Origin: Pseudoalteromonas sp049257235
Lineage (GTDB): Bacteria > Pseudomonadota > Gammaproteobacteria > Enterobacterales > Alteromonadaceae
DNA: 64,000 nt
Assembly: GCF_049257235.1 (NCBI RefSeq)
Contig: NZ_JBMMUF010000012.1
Coordinates: 1-64,000 of the forward strand
Reading direction: 5' to 3'
Positions 1-7,684 of this stretch are shown here, piece after piece; positions within the stretch are counted from its first letter, which is position 1; every line of letters begins with the position of its first letter. Made by a program: the position numbers and the translations under genes. The notes beneath the pieces were generated by a model that saw nothing but the letters and a program-made list of their open reading frames with translations, made no database searches and was not told where the DNA came from.

Positions 1-29
1 GAAGGCCGGCCCCGACTAGGCGTCCCCAA

Positions 30-78
30 CCGATGATAGTGTGGCATTTGCCATGTGAAAGTAGGTCATCACCAGGCT
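30..78 (+). rRNA. rrf: 5S rRNA, 3' end (partial)
   Basis: The sequence from about base 30 to 78 matches the last third of a gammaproteobacterial 5S rRNA, including the conserved GATAGTGTGG stretch and the closing CCAGGCT. It is followed after 12 bases by a strong terminator, as at the end of an rRNA operon. Bases 1-29 do not look like the 5S segment expected there, so the gene is either cut by the window or joined to foreign sequence. Confidence 0.85.
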
Positions 79-90
79 TCAATTTAAAGA

Positions 91-116
91 AACCCGCTCT
101 ATGAGCGGGTTTTTTG
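91..116 (+). terminator. rRNA operon terminator
   Basis: A perfect 9-bp GC-rich stem (AACCCGCTC / GAGCGGGTT) with a 3-base loop is followed by a run of six T. It lies 12 bases past the 5S end and is a textbook intrinsic terminator. Confidence 0.93.
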
Positions 117-234
117 CGTTTGGAGATAAATAAACTCAGTAATCCAAATGCTAGGCCTGAGACTTTTGCAGAATTAGTTTAGAATGAGGGCAGAGGTAGC
201 GATTTAACTCAGAATGAAGTAGAGGTGGGTATTT

Positions 235-417
235 ATGGTACTGGCTGCATATTTATTGATATTTGCGCTTTTTGGGGTTGCTGGCACCTATTTCGCAAAG
301 TTTCTTTATTATCAGTGGTATCGAAAAGAGATGCGCCCTAACTACATTATTAGAGCGCTGCTGTGCATTGTTGTGATATTTATTATTACCGTGCTGCTGT
401 CATTATTTGGTTATTAG
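235..417 (+). CDS. small hypothetical membrane protein
   Basis: A 60-residue protein with two hydrophobic segments (about residues 2-25 and 40-59) separated by a basic, aromatic linker, so it is probably a two-pass inner membrane protein. The ATG at 235 follows a purine-rich GAGGTGG ribosome site at about 222. Its stop overlaps the end of the converging lipoprotein gene by 4 bp. Not assigned to a family; the ribosome site and the hydrophobic pattern support it as a real gene. Confidence 0.6.
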   Translation: MVLAAYLLIFALFGVAGTYFAKFLYYQWYRKEMRPNYIIRALLCIVVIFIITVLLSLFGY

Positions 418-959
418 TACACTGACTGCGCCGAGCCCATCACTTTTGTACATTGATTTTGCTGACATTGCGTCGCGGGACGCGAAAGATGTTCGCAAAT
501 GCTCACCATGCCAGTAGCTGCATTAAATTGAGCCTCACTCGCGGTTATTTGGTCAGCTAGCTTTTGCACTTCGTTTGCATCTGCGGTTTTACTTGAATAC
601 ACGATATAGTCATTAGGACCACCACATGCACGACTTCCTACTGCTACAACTTTACACTGCATTGAGTTATCACAAGACTTATCTTCGGTAAGCTGACGCA
701 GTGTTTGGTAGCCAGCTAAGATTGATTCTTTCGATGCGTTTGCTGTGATTGGCTGCGTCACTGCTTGTTGTATACGCTGTGCTTCGGGTGATTCGACATT
801 TTGCGGTGCAGGTTTGATTGCATCGAGTTTGTTGTTTTGTAACTGGGTGTTTTCAGCGGCTTGCACATTGGCTTGCGCCACTTGCTCAGTTTCAGACTCT
901 TCGGTGTTATTGCAGGCACTAAGTGCAAGGGTTGCCAGTGCGATGACGGTTAAACGCAT
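414..959 (-). CDS. putative lipoprotein of unknown function
   Basis: A 181-residue protein that opens with a lipoprotein signal peptide: basic MR, a hydrophobic core, and lipobox LSAC with Cys16 as the likely lipidated residue. A Gln/Glu/Ala-rich, low-complexity linker (about residues 17-70) precedes a compact C-terminal part with several cysteines (about residues 95-175) that could form disulfides in the periplasm. No enzyme motif is visible. It is transcribed in the same direction as fumC, 82 bp downstream of it. Confidence 0.75.
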   Translation of the reverse strand: MRLTVIALATLALSACNNTEESETEQVAQANVQAAENTQLQNNKLDAIKPAPQNVESPEAQRIQQAVTQPITANASKESILAGYQTLRQLTEDKSCDNSMQCKVVAVGSRACGGPNDYIVYSSKTADANEVQKLADQITASEAQFNAATGMVSICEHLSRPATQCQQNQCTKVMGSAQSVY

Positions 960-1041
960 AATATCTTGTTATTTTGTTGATGTTCTATACATCATACAAA
1001 GAATTGGCCTATGCGCCAACGGCAACACCAAATGAAAGTCT

Positions 1042-2427
1042 TTAATCACTAATACCACCTTGTGTGAGTCGTGTGGGATCTAACAGTGCAGCCAGCTCTT
1101 CATCGGGTATATCGGTGAGTTGTGCGGCAACCTCGATGATAGGTTTATTTTCTGCATAGGCTGTTTTTGCAATTAAAGCTGCTTTTTCGTAGCCAATGAT
1201 TGGGTTTAATGCCGTTACTAGAATTGGATTCTTAGCAATGGACTCAGATAGGTTGCGCTCGTTGACCCGAAATGAAGCGATAGCTTTATCTGCAAGTGCA
1301 TGGCAACTATTGGTTATAAGCTCGATACTTTGCAGTAAATTAAAGGCAATCACCGGTAACATGACATTGAGCTCGAAGTTACCTGATTGGCCAGCGATGC
1401 TTATAGTGGCGTCGTTTCCTATTACTTGGGCAGCAGCCATGGCAACGGCTTCGGGGATCACAGGATTCACTTTTCCAGGCATAATGGAAGAGCCCGGTTG
1501 TAATGCTTCCAACTCTATTTCACCGAGCCCAGATAAAGGACCAGAATTCATCCATCGAAGGTCATTGGCGATTTTCATTAATGCCACCGCTGCAGTTTTG
1601 AGTTGCCCCGATACGGCAACTGCGGTGTCCTGAGTTGCAATTAAAAAGAACAGATTACTTGCTGAGCGAAACTCAATATTCGCTTGCTTAGATAATTGTT
1701 GTGCAAATGCGGCGGCGAACTTAGGGTCTGCATTAATCCCAGTACCGACAGCCGTTCCGCCTTGCGCCAACTCCTTCAAGTGTGCAGCGCTTTGGGATAT
1801 GTGTTGTTGTGCTTTAGTCACCTGCTGTTGCCATGAGGACATACTCTGGGCAAAAGTGATAGGCATTGCATCCATTAAATGGGTGCGTCCCGTTTTAACG
1901 TATGTACCTTGTTGCTCTATTTTTGCGCTGATAACGCTGGTTAAATGCTCAAGTGCGGGTATAAGCTGAGTTTCAATGGCAATTGCACTACTGAGGTGAA
2001 TAGCGGTTGGGATGACATCGTTGGAGCTTTGCCCCATATTTACATGGTCATTGGGGTGAACTTTGCTACCTAGTATTTGCGAAGCTCGAGTTGCAATTAC
2101 CTCGTTTATGTTCATATTCGAACTTGTTCCTGAGCCAGTTTGAAAAACGTCTACAGGAAACTGTTCAAGATGTTGACCCGAGATAACCTCGTCGCACGCT
2201 TTGCTGATTGCTAGGTGTATTTTCTCTTCGAGATATCCTAGGTGATAATTGGTGTGTGCCGCAGCCTTTTTTATGTGGCTAAGCGCGCTTATGAATGCCG
2301 TTGGCATGGTTAGGGAGCTGATTCTGAAATTGTTCACAGCCCGTTGAGTTTGAGCTTGGTAAAGAGCCTCAAGCGGCACTTTTAACTCTCCCATGCTGTC
2401 GTGTTCAGTTCTGTATTTGCTAGCCAT
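1042..2427 (-). CDS. fumC: class II fumarate hydratase
   Basis: Interconverts fumarate and malate in the TCA cycle in the cytoplasm; class II enzymes are iron-free and oxidant-stable. At 461 residues it has full family length. Visible motifs are TGSGTSSNMN (97-106), RTHLMDAMP with the catalytic His183, and the fumarase/aspartase signature GSSIMPGKVNP (312-322). The ATG at 2427 has a purine-rich site upstream. An iron-independent fumarase close to dps and to a Fur-controlled RNA fits growth with limiting iron, but that link is only inference. Confidence 0.96.
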   Translation of the reverse strand: MASKYRTEHDSMGELKVPLEALYQAQTQRAVNNFRISSLTMPTAFISALSHIKKAAAHTNYHLGYLEEKIHLAISKACDEVISGQHLEQFPVDVFQTGSGTSSNMNINEVIATRASQILGSKVHPNDHVNMGQSSNDVIPTAIHLSSAIAIETQLIPALEHLTSVISAKIEQQGTYVKTGRTHLMDAMPITFAQSMSSWQQQVTKAQQHISQSAAHLKELAQGGTAVGTGINADPKFAAAFAQQLSKQANIEFRSASNLFFLIATQDTAVAVSGQLKTAAVALMKIANDLRWMNSGPLSGLGEIELEALQPGSSIMPGKVNPVIPEAVAMAAAQVIGNDATISIAGQSGNFELNVMLPVIAFNLLQSIELITNSCHALADKAIASFRVNERNLSESIAKNPILVTALNPIIGYEKAALIAKTAYAENKPIIEVAAQLTDIPDEELAALLDPTRLTQGGISD

Positions 2428-2455
2428 AACCTTGCTCCCTTGCGTTAGTTCAGAA

Positions 2456-2484
2456 TAAAAAGCGCCGTTAAAAGTTACGGCGCT
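2456..2484 (-). terminator. intrinsic terminator after dps
   Basis: Read on the minus strand, an 8-bp stem (AGCGCCGT / ACGGCGCT) with an 8-base loop is followed by TTTTT. It sits just downstream of the dps stop codon. Confidence 0.85.
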
Positions 2485-2496
2485 TATGATGAGTAT

Positions 2497-2970
2497 TCAG
2501 TCTATGTAGGCTTTGAGCATCCACACGAGCTTCTCTTGCTCTTTAATATAGTCACTCATCAGTGCCGCCGTACCTTCATCATCATTATCTCCAGCTTCAC
2601 TGAGGACTTTGCGTTGCATTTTGATTAAAGTGGCGTAGCCATCCAATAAGTTCTCAACTGCTTTGCCGCCGTCACTGATGTTTTTCGCTTCATTGATCTG
2701 GCTGAGCTCAATGTAATCCGAAAAAGCATGTAATGGTTCGCCACCCAAAGTAAGGATGCGTTCGGCTATCTCGTCTACCTTTTCCAGTAGTAAGTTATAG
2801 ATTTCCTCAAATTTCACGTGGAGCTCGAAAAAGTCTCGGCCTTTTATATTCCAATGGAAGCCTCGAGCATTCATGTATTGAATTTGATAGCAACTAAGTA
2901 GTCGGTTTAGTTGTTCGATAACTCGCTGTGTATCTTGTGTATCTAATCCAATTGCATTTACTTGCGACAT
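2497..2970 (-). CDS. dps: Dps family DNA-binding ferritin-like protein
   Basis: A 157-residue mini-ferritin that stores iron as ferric mineral and protects DNA from Fenton chemistry. The intersubunit ferroxidase ligands are recognisable: His39 in FHWN, His51, Glu55, Asp66 and Glu70, with the family spacing. The start at 2970 (MSQVNAIG) is chosen because AAGGAGAAAAC lies just upstream; the frame stays open a further 26 codons, but that extension looks untranslated. The gene has its own terminator. Confidence 0.93.
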   Translation of the reverse strand: MSQVNAIGLDTQDTQRVIEQLNRLLSCYQIQYMNARGFHWNIKGRDFFELHVKFEEIYNLLLEKVDEIAERILTLGGEPLHAFSDYIELSQINEAKNISDGGKAVENLLDGYATLIKMQRKVLSEAGDNDDEGTAALMSDYIKEQEKLVWMLKAYID

Positions 2971-3255
2971 TGTTTTCTCCTTGAGTTTGAGTATGTACAA
3001 CAGTATGGCGCACTGAATTCTGATCACAAGTGCATAAAAACGATGCATATAATCGCTTTAAGCGATTCAGCGCCGCCAGAGCACAGCTTGGTAATAGGCA
3101 TATCACATGCCAACTCAGGGGATGAAGTGGTCAATAATTGATCTGGCGCAAAGTGGCAACGCTTCAAAAAATAAGCGCACATTAAATTTGATTTAGAGCA
3201 AAGTTTGCACACCTATGAGGCGCATAATTTACTCATGAACTACAGGAGATAAGTC

Positions 3256-3453
3256 ATGAATAAGTCAAAAAAAGCGGAAATTATAGTGTGTGTGATTGCT
3301 GTGCTTACCTTTGTTGTCGGCCTAGTTGGACATCTTGCTGGTGCGAGTTACGCGAATTCTGATGCGTTCGGTTTGATTGCAGCACCTATCCCTTTGGTTT
3401 TGGGTGTTATTGCTGTGATTGCTTATAAAATTGCCGCTACAGCTGAAAATTAA
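3256..3453 (+). CDS. small hypothetical membrane protein
   Basis: A 65-residue protein with a basic N-terminus (MNKSKKAE) and two hydrophobic helices (about residues 8-30 and 41-61), so probably a two-pass membrane protein. A good AGGAGA ribosome site (3243-3248) precedes the ATG. The stop overlaps the end of the converging hydrolase gene by 4 bp. The family is unknown. Confidence 0.7.
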   Translation: MNKSKKAEIIVCVIAVLTFVVGLVGHLAGASYANSDAFGLIAAPIPLVLGVIAVIAYKIAATAEN

Positions 3454-4049
3454 GGCGTGTATAACTGCTCAAGGATGTAATCCACAACCTTGCGCGAGTA
3501 TATAAGGCTGGTGTGACTGAGGTGAAACACTTTATGTTGCGCCATGCCCGAGAGCTTGGTCTCGTCAACCATGACGGTGCCGTCGGACGGTTTTCCCTGT
3601 TCTAATAAAGGCAAAATTCCAATGGGAAGATCGCCAGCAATACTGTAAAGCTGTGCGCTAAAAGGCCAGTCATGGTTGTCGCTGACCAAATACTCAAGGC
3701 TGTTTTTAAGTAAGCCTTTCATGCCTTTTTGTTCCATATGGCGAGCAATTTGCGCCCCTTTATGGGGTGTGCCGAGAGTAAACACCTTCTTTACTTGCTG
3801 CGCCTGTTGGCTGTTTTGACTCAGATATCGTCGAGCGATTAACCCACCCATTGAATGGCATACAAAGGCGCAATCCTTATCACCTATAAAGCCATTAATT
3901 TTTTCGCTGATGGCATCTGTATCTGGGTCGAGCGTGTTATAGGAAAGGTTGAGGATCTCATAGCCATGTTTTTTGAGTCGAGCACACAAAGGGTGCATGA
4001 CAAAACCCGACATATACAAACCATGGAGTACAACGACTTTAGTGATCAC
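3450..4049 (-). CDS. alpha/beta hydrolase (lipase-like)
   Basis: A 199-residue alpha/beta-hydrolase-fold protein without a signal peptide. The nucleophile elbow CHSMGG places the catalytic serine at Ser66, and HLSHTSL near residue 178 supplies a plausible catalytic His. LHG near residue 9 is the usual oxyanion-loop motif after the first strand, and the TPHKGAQIA segment near residue 94 is typical of PGAP1/lipase-like hydrolases. The substrate, probably a lipid ester, cannot be told from sequence. It runs toward yaeQ in the same direction, 36 bp away. Confidence 0.83.
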   Translation of the reverse strand: MITKVVVLHGLYMSGFVMHPLCARLKKHGYEILNLSYNTLDPDTDAISEKINGFIGDKDCAFVCHSMGGLIARRYLSQNSQQAQQVKKVFTLGTPHKGAQIARHMEQKGMKGLLKNSLEYLVSDNHDWPFSAQLYSIAGDLPIGILPLLEQGKPSDGTVMVDETKLSGMAQHKVFHLSHTSLIYSRKVVDYILEQLYTP

Positions 4050-4085
4050 ATCTATCCTTTGCTAAGTGCTCCTCAATGTAGCTAT

Positions 4086-4631
4086 TTAGCCTTGCCCTTG
4101 AAGTAAGGTCAAGTTGATCTGTAACGATTGTTCATTGTTGCTGACCCATACCTCATTATCCTCGATAGTAATAGTCAAATCGATGCTTCGAGAGGCCATA
4201 GCTGCCAGCTGCTGAGTTTGTTCGTAAGCTAGGCTAACAATGGTCAAGTTCTTGAAGGAATGGAGTTTCGGCTGATTTTTTTGCCACCACATGCTCTGTG
4301 TGTTTTCACCGTAGGTGTAAAGCACCACGTTTTTCGCTTGTGTACAGGCTTTCTTTATGCGCTTTTCATCCGGTAAGCCAAGGTCTATCCATAAGCTGAT
4401 ACTGTCGTCCATCTCACGACACCAGAGTTCTGGCTCATCTTCAGCACATAAGCCTTTGGTAAACTGTAAGTTCTCACTGGCATTAAGAGCAAAAGTTAAT
4501 AACCTAATCATCAAGCGTTGTTCGGTTTCTGACGGATGCTGGGCAACCGTGAGCGGGTACTCTTGATAATGATGACGGTTTAAATCGCTTACATTTAAAC
4601 GCGCTTTGATGATCGTGGCCTTCAATGCCAT
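4086..4631 (-). CDS. yaeQ: YaeQ family protein
   Basis: A 181-residue member of the YaeQ family, whose fold is related to PD-(D/E)XK nucleases but whose cellular role is not settled. The family start MALKATIIKA is at 4631; the frame is open upstream by 90 more codons but those have no family resemblance. Conserved features are the HHYQEYPLTVAQHPSETEQRLM segment near residues 20-42 (abbreviated here as HHYQEYPL plus HPSETEQR) and the WIDLGLPDEKRI region. Cytoplasmic; no operon partner beyond the neighbouring hydrolase. Confidence 0.88.
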   Translation of the reverse strand: MALKATIIKARLNVSDLNRHHYQEYPLTVAQHPSETEQRLMIRLLTFALNASENLQFTKGLCAEDEPELWCREMDDSISLWIDLGLPDEKRIKKACTQAKNVVLYTYGENTQSMWWQKNQPKLHSFKNLTIVSLAYEQTQQLAAMASRSIDLTITIEDNEVWVSNNEQSLQINLTLLQGQG

Positions 4632-4852
4632 AACAACTCCAACAGCAGTAAAAGGCGGCAGTATACACGCTTCAATCGCGTCATGGGCAAAAATTATACC
4701 TACGGCTGTGAGGGTAAAGTCAGTGAAAGTCCTTGCTGGCATGTAGTACAATAAAGGCATTAACCGTTTACTAGCTGTAAGAGTGCGAAGAAAAACATTG
4801 CATGCGTTTTTCTTGTTTGCGGCAGCTAAATCAAAAAAGGTCATTAATTCAG

Positions 4853-5806
4853 ATGAGTAGAGCAGGTATTCAGTGGTTCCCAGGCCACATGAACAAAGCA
4901 CGCAATGAGATCAAAGAAATCATGCCGCAGATGGACGTGATCATTGAGGTGCTCGATGCGCGCATACCTTATAGCAGTGAAAATCCTATGGTTGGTGCGC
5001 TGCGAGGTGATAAGCCGGTCATCAAAATATTGAACAAAGCTGATTTAGCTGACCCTGATATGACTAGCCAGTGGATGCAATATTTAGAGCAGGAAAGCGG
5101 CGTGAAAGCGTTGCCTCTTGAGCACGATAAAGCCAATCAGGTTGGTAAGATTATTGAGCTGTGTAAAAAGCTAGTGCCACACAAAGTGGGTGCTGATAAA
5201 CAGATTAAAGCCATGATCATGGGCATTCCAAATGTTGGTAAATCTACCCTGATCAATACCTTGGCAGGACGTATTGTTGCCAAGACTGGTAATGAGCCTG
5301 CCGTGACGAAAGCGCAGCAGCGAATCAAGATTGATGAAGGCATCATGCTCTACGATACCCCGGGCATGTTGTGGCCCAAGGTAGAAAATGAAAATTCAGG
5401 ATACCGCCTTGCAGCGACAGGGGCAATTCGTGACACAGCGATTGAGTACGAGGATGTAGCTAGCTATACCGCCGAATACCTACTGCAAGCGTATCCACAA
5501 TTATTAGTTGCGCGCTATAAAGTAGATCCCCTCCCAGACCATGATTATGATTTCATGCTCGCAGCGGGAAAGAAGCGTGGATGCATCCGCGGTGGTAATC
5601 AGGTGGACTTACACAAGTTTTCAGAGATCCTTATTAACGAGTTGCGAGACGCGGTAATCGGGCGCATTACTATGGAAACGCCACAAATGCGTGAGCAAGA
5701 AGAAGAAATGGTTGCTGAGCTTCGTGCTGCTGCCGAGGCTAAAAAAGCAGCTAAAGAAGAGGAAAAGCGTCAGCGTCGCGCAAGAGCGAGAAAGAACCGC
5801 CGTTAA
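4853..5806 (+). CDS. ylqF: ribosome biogenesis GTPase YlqF/RbgA family
   Basis: A 317-residue circularly permuted GTPase that by family works in large-subunit ribosome assembly. The G motifs come in permuted order: G4 NKAD (61-64), then G1 GIPNVGKST (124-132), then G3 DTPG (168-171). The N-terminal IQWFPGHMNKA is the family signature and fixes the start at 4853 rather than an upstream ATG at 4802. The C-terminus is a Lys/Arg/Glu-rich tail (about 285-317) suited to rRNA contact. It ends before a bidirectional terminator. Confidence 0.92.
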   Translation: MSRAGIQWFPGHMNKARNEIKEIMPQMDVIIEVLDARIPYSSENPMVGALRGDKPVIKILNKADLADPDMTSQWMQYLEQESGVKALPLEHDKANQVGKIIELCKKLVPHKVGADKQIKAMIMGIPNVGKSTLINTLAGRIVAKTGNEPAVTKAQQRIKIDEGIMLYDTPGMLWPKVENENSGYRLAATGAIRDTAIEYEDVASYTAEYLLQAYPQLLVARYKVDPLPDHDYDFMLAAGKKRGCIRGGNQVDLHKFSEILINELRDAVIGRITMETPQMREQEEEMVAELRAAAEAKKAAKEEEKRQRRARARKNRR

Positions 5807-5836
5807 GTTTGCATATCTGCGCTGTAGTTTAGACAT

Positions 5837-5861
5837 AAAAAAAGCCCGTAAGGGCTTTTTT
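5837..5861. terminator. bidirectional intrinsic terminator
   Basis: An 8-bp stem (AAAAGCCC / GGGCTTTT) with a 4-base loop is flanked by seven A on the left and a T run on the right, so it works on both strands. It would end ylqF on the plus strand and the RyhB-like RNA on the minus strand with seven U. Confidence 0.93.
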
Positions 5862-6029
5862 GTTTTCATATCTACCGTCACCGATATGAGCAATGTAGCA
5901 AGTAAAAATGTATGAGGTGGTGGCAATGTTCAATCAAGGGGCAATCTGAGATTGATGCCAACCACCATGGGTTTCAGGGTCTTGAAACACATCAACATAA
6001 CTGAGGTTTGTTAACCACCCTCGTTGTTG
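5838..6029 (-). ncRNA. RyhB-like Fur-regulated small RNA (candidate)
   Basis: A stretch with no gene that has every part of a small-RNA gene on the minus strand: a -35/-10 pair whose -10 lies inside a perfect Fur palindrome, about 190 transcribed bases, and an intrinsic terminator leaving seven U. The minus strand carries ACATTGCTCA at 5896-5887, identical as I recall it to ten bases of the E. coli RyhB pairing core, and a second ACATTGCC at 5929-5922; RyhB also has two ACATTGC copies. Internal inverted repeats lie at 5916-5967 and 5971-5988, and a U-rich stretch precedes the core, suiting Hfq. By family it would silence iron-using proteins when iron is short. At about 190 nt it would be longer than E. 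coli RyhB, as in Vibrio and Shewanella. Confidence 0.72.
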
Positions 6030-6042
6030 ATAATGATTATCA
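6028..6042. promoter_or_regulatory. Fur box 1, over the small-RNA -10
   Basis: TGATAATGATTATCA is a perfect 7-1-7 inverted repeat of the Fur type. It covers the minus-strand -10 hexamer, so iron-loaded Fur would block transcription of the small RNA. Confidence 0.82.
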
Positions 6043-6064
6043 CTTACAAATCCAAGGTAGTCAA
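6036..6064 (-). promoter_or_regulatory. sigma70 promoter of the RyhB-like RNA
   Basis: On the minus strand, -35 TTGACT (6064-6059) and -10 GATAAT (6041-6036) are separated by exactly 17 bases. Each is one mismatch from consensus. The predicted start is near 6029. Confidence 0.75.
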
Positions 6065-6071
6065 TAGTTAA

Positions 6072-6086
6072 TGATAATTATTATCA
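6072..6086. promoter_or_regulatory. Fur box 2
   Basis: TGATAATTATTATCA is a second perfect 7-1-7 palindrome, centred 44 bp from Fur box 1. It lies 15-8 bp beyond the small-RNA -35 and 91 bp upstream of the VOC gene, so it could strengthen repression of the RNA, control a rightward promoter, or both. Confidence 0.75.
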
Positions 6087-6176
6087 TATACATCGTACCT
6101 ATTTTTACATTTAAACTGCGCATTTTGTTTTTACTTAAGCTAAATTGAAGAAAACAAAGACTTAATTGGACAGACA

Positions 6177-6959
6177 ATGGCCGATAACAACTACCCGCAA
6201 GGGCACTTTTGCTGGGTTGAGCTGTGTTCAACGAATTGGCAAGAAGGAAAGGACTTCTACAGCAGCCTGTTCCAATGGACGCCTGATGATCAGCCAATCG
6301 GTGACGGGGTGTATTTCACCATGCTCAAGCAGCAGCAAGATGATATTGCGGCAATGTATCAAATGCCTATCGATCAACAAGTGCAAGGTGTTCCTAGTTA
6401 TTGGTTGAGCTACATTGCGGTTGATAATGTCAAAACGATGACCGAAAAAGCCAAGGAGCTAGGTGCAACGGTGGTTCATGGCCCCCATGATATCCCTGGA
6501 GCAGGAGAGATGGTGCTGCTATGCGATCCTTGCGGCGCGATGGTGGCATTGTGGCAAGGCAAGGGGCACAAAGGCTCAAAGCACAAAAGTATTACTCATA
6601 CTCCTTATTGGTTTGAGCTTGCGACAAGAGAGTTGCAAGTGAGTGTGCATTTCTATGCACAGCTCCTAGGTGCGAAAATCGAGCAAAAGCCTATGGAAGG
6701 CATGGAGTATACCTTGTTAACTATCGACGATGAGCCTGTTGCAGGGATGTTGGCAATGGATGAACAGTGGCCAGACGATATCCCTTCGCACTGGATGGTG
6801 TATTTTGCCGTTGATGATTGTGATGGGCAAACGCAGCGTGCTCAGGAGTTAGGTGCGCAAGTGTGTGTCCAACCAACCTCTGTGCCAGAAGTTGGTCGTT
6901 TTAGTGTACTCAACGACCCTCAAGGCGCAGTATTTTCAATAATTAAACCCGAGGTTTAA
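6177..6959 (+). CDS. two-domain VOC (glyoxalase/dioxygenase superfamily) protein
   Basis: A 260-residue cytoplasmic protein made of two vicinal-oxygen-chelate domains (about residues 8-125 and 138-258), each opening with an FxWxEL-like segment (HFCWVELCS, PYWFELATR) and closing with a DPxGA motif (LLCDPCGAMVALW, VLNDPQGAVFSII). The family holds metal-dependent lyases, dioxygenases and resistance proteins; the substrate here is unknown. It starts downstream of two Fur boxes, so iron control is possible. The next gene, an SDR, follows 58 bp later. Confidence 0.85.
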   Translation: MADNNYPQGHFCWVELCSTNWQEGKDFYSSLFQWTPDDQPIGDGVYFTMLKQQQDDIAAMYQMPIDQQVQGVPSYWLSYIAVDNVKTMTEKAKELGATVVHGPHDIPGAGEMVLLCDPCGAMVALWQGKGHKGSKHKSITHTPYWFELATRELQVSVHFYAQLLGAKIEQKPMEGMEYTLLTIDDEPVAGMLAMDEQWPDDIPSHWMVYFAVDDCDGQTQRAQELGAQVCVQPTSVPEVGRFSVLNDPQGAVFSIIKPEV

Positions 6960-7017
6960 TTAGGCAAAATTGCCCCCATACTTAAGTCCATATGTCTTCA
7001 CAATTAAGGGGCTGAAT

Positions 7018-7680
7018 ATGACACAGCATGTGGTAATTACAGGGGCTAATCGTGGTATTGGACTGGAATTAGCTAAGCATTATGTAAAAGGTGGTGCGCA
7101 GGTAACAGCAATTGTGCGTACCAGCAGTGATGAGCTGGACGCTCTTGGCGTTGATGTTATTAGTGGTATTGATGTCACCAACGAGCACGATATCTTAACG
7201 CTCAACTCTGCCCTCACCTCACCCATAGATTTACTCATTAACAATGCCGGACTGTTGCATAGCGAGACCCTCGCAAATATGGACTTTTCAGCAATTGAGG
7301 CGCAATTTGCAGTTAATGCGCTCGCGCCATTGCGAGTGACTCACGCTTTGCAAGGCTTGCTGAAATCGGGCGCTAAAGTCGCGATGATCACATCGCGTAT
7401 GGGTTCTATTGCAGACAATGGTTCAGGAGGGTATATCGGCTACCGCATGTCCAAGGCCGCACTGAACGCGGCCTCAGTAAGTCTGGCTCATGAGCTTAAA
7501 GCAAAGAATGTAGCGGTAGGCTTGTTCCATCCGGGATTTGTTCAAACCCGCATGGTGGGCTTTGCAGGAGATGTTACACCCGAAGTGGCGGCCCAAGGCA
7601 TTAGCCAACGTATTAGAGAGCTCAACGTCGAAAATAGTGGCGGCTTTTGGCATGCCAATGGCGAGCAGCTACCTTGGTAG
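7018..7680 (+). CDS. short-chain dehydrogenase/reductase
   Basis: A 220-residue classical SDR oxidoreductase. The NAD(P) glycine motif TGANRGIG is at 8-15, NNAG at 75-78, and the catalytic YxxxK at Tyr142-Lys146 with the expected serine in SRMGS upstream. It resembles the CsgA/sniffer-like branch, but the substrate is unknown. The start at 7018 is chosen for its AAGGGG ribosome site and because the Rossmann strand begins directly after it. It ends 4 bp from the converging M48 peptidase gene. Confidence 0.88.
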   Translation: MTQHVVITGANRGIGLELAKHYVKGGAQVTAIVRTSSDELDALGVDVISGIDVTNEHDILTLNSALTSPIDLLINNAGLLHSETLANMDFSAIEAQFAVNALAPLRVTHALQGLLKSGAKVAMITSRMGSIADNGSGGYIGYRMSKAALNAASVSLAHELKAKNVAVGLFHPGFVQTRMVGFAGDVTPEVAAQGISQRIRELNVENSGGFWHANGEQLPW

Positions 7681-7684
7681 CGAT

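Noticed and set aside
745..1035. Plus-strand frame of 96 residues over the lipoprotein gene
   Set aside because: It is antisense to a protein with a clear lipobox and has no ribosome site.
4632..4901. N-terminal extension of YaeQ
   Set aside because: The family start is at 4631; the extra residues are not conserved and overlap the promoter area of the divergent GTPase gene.
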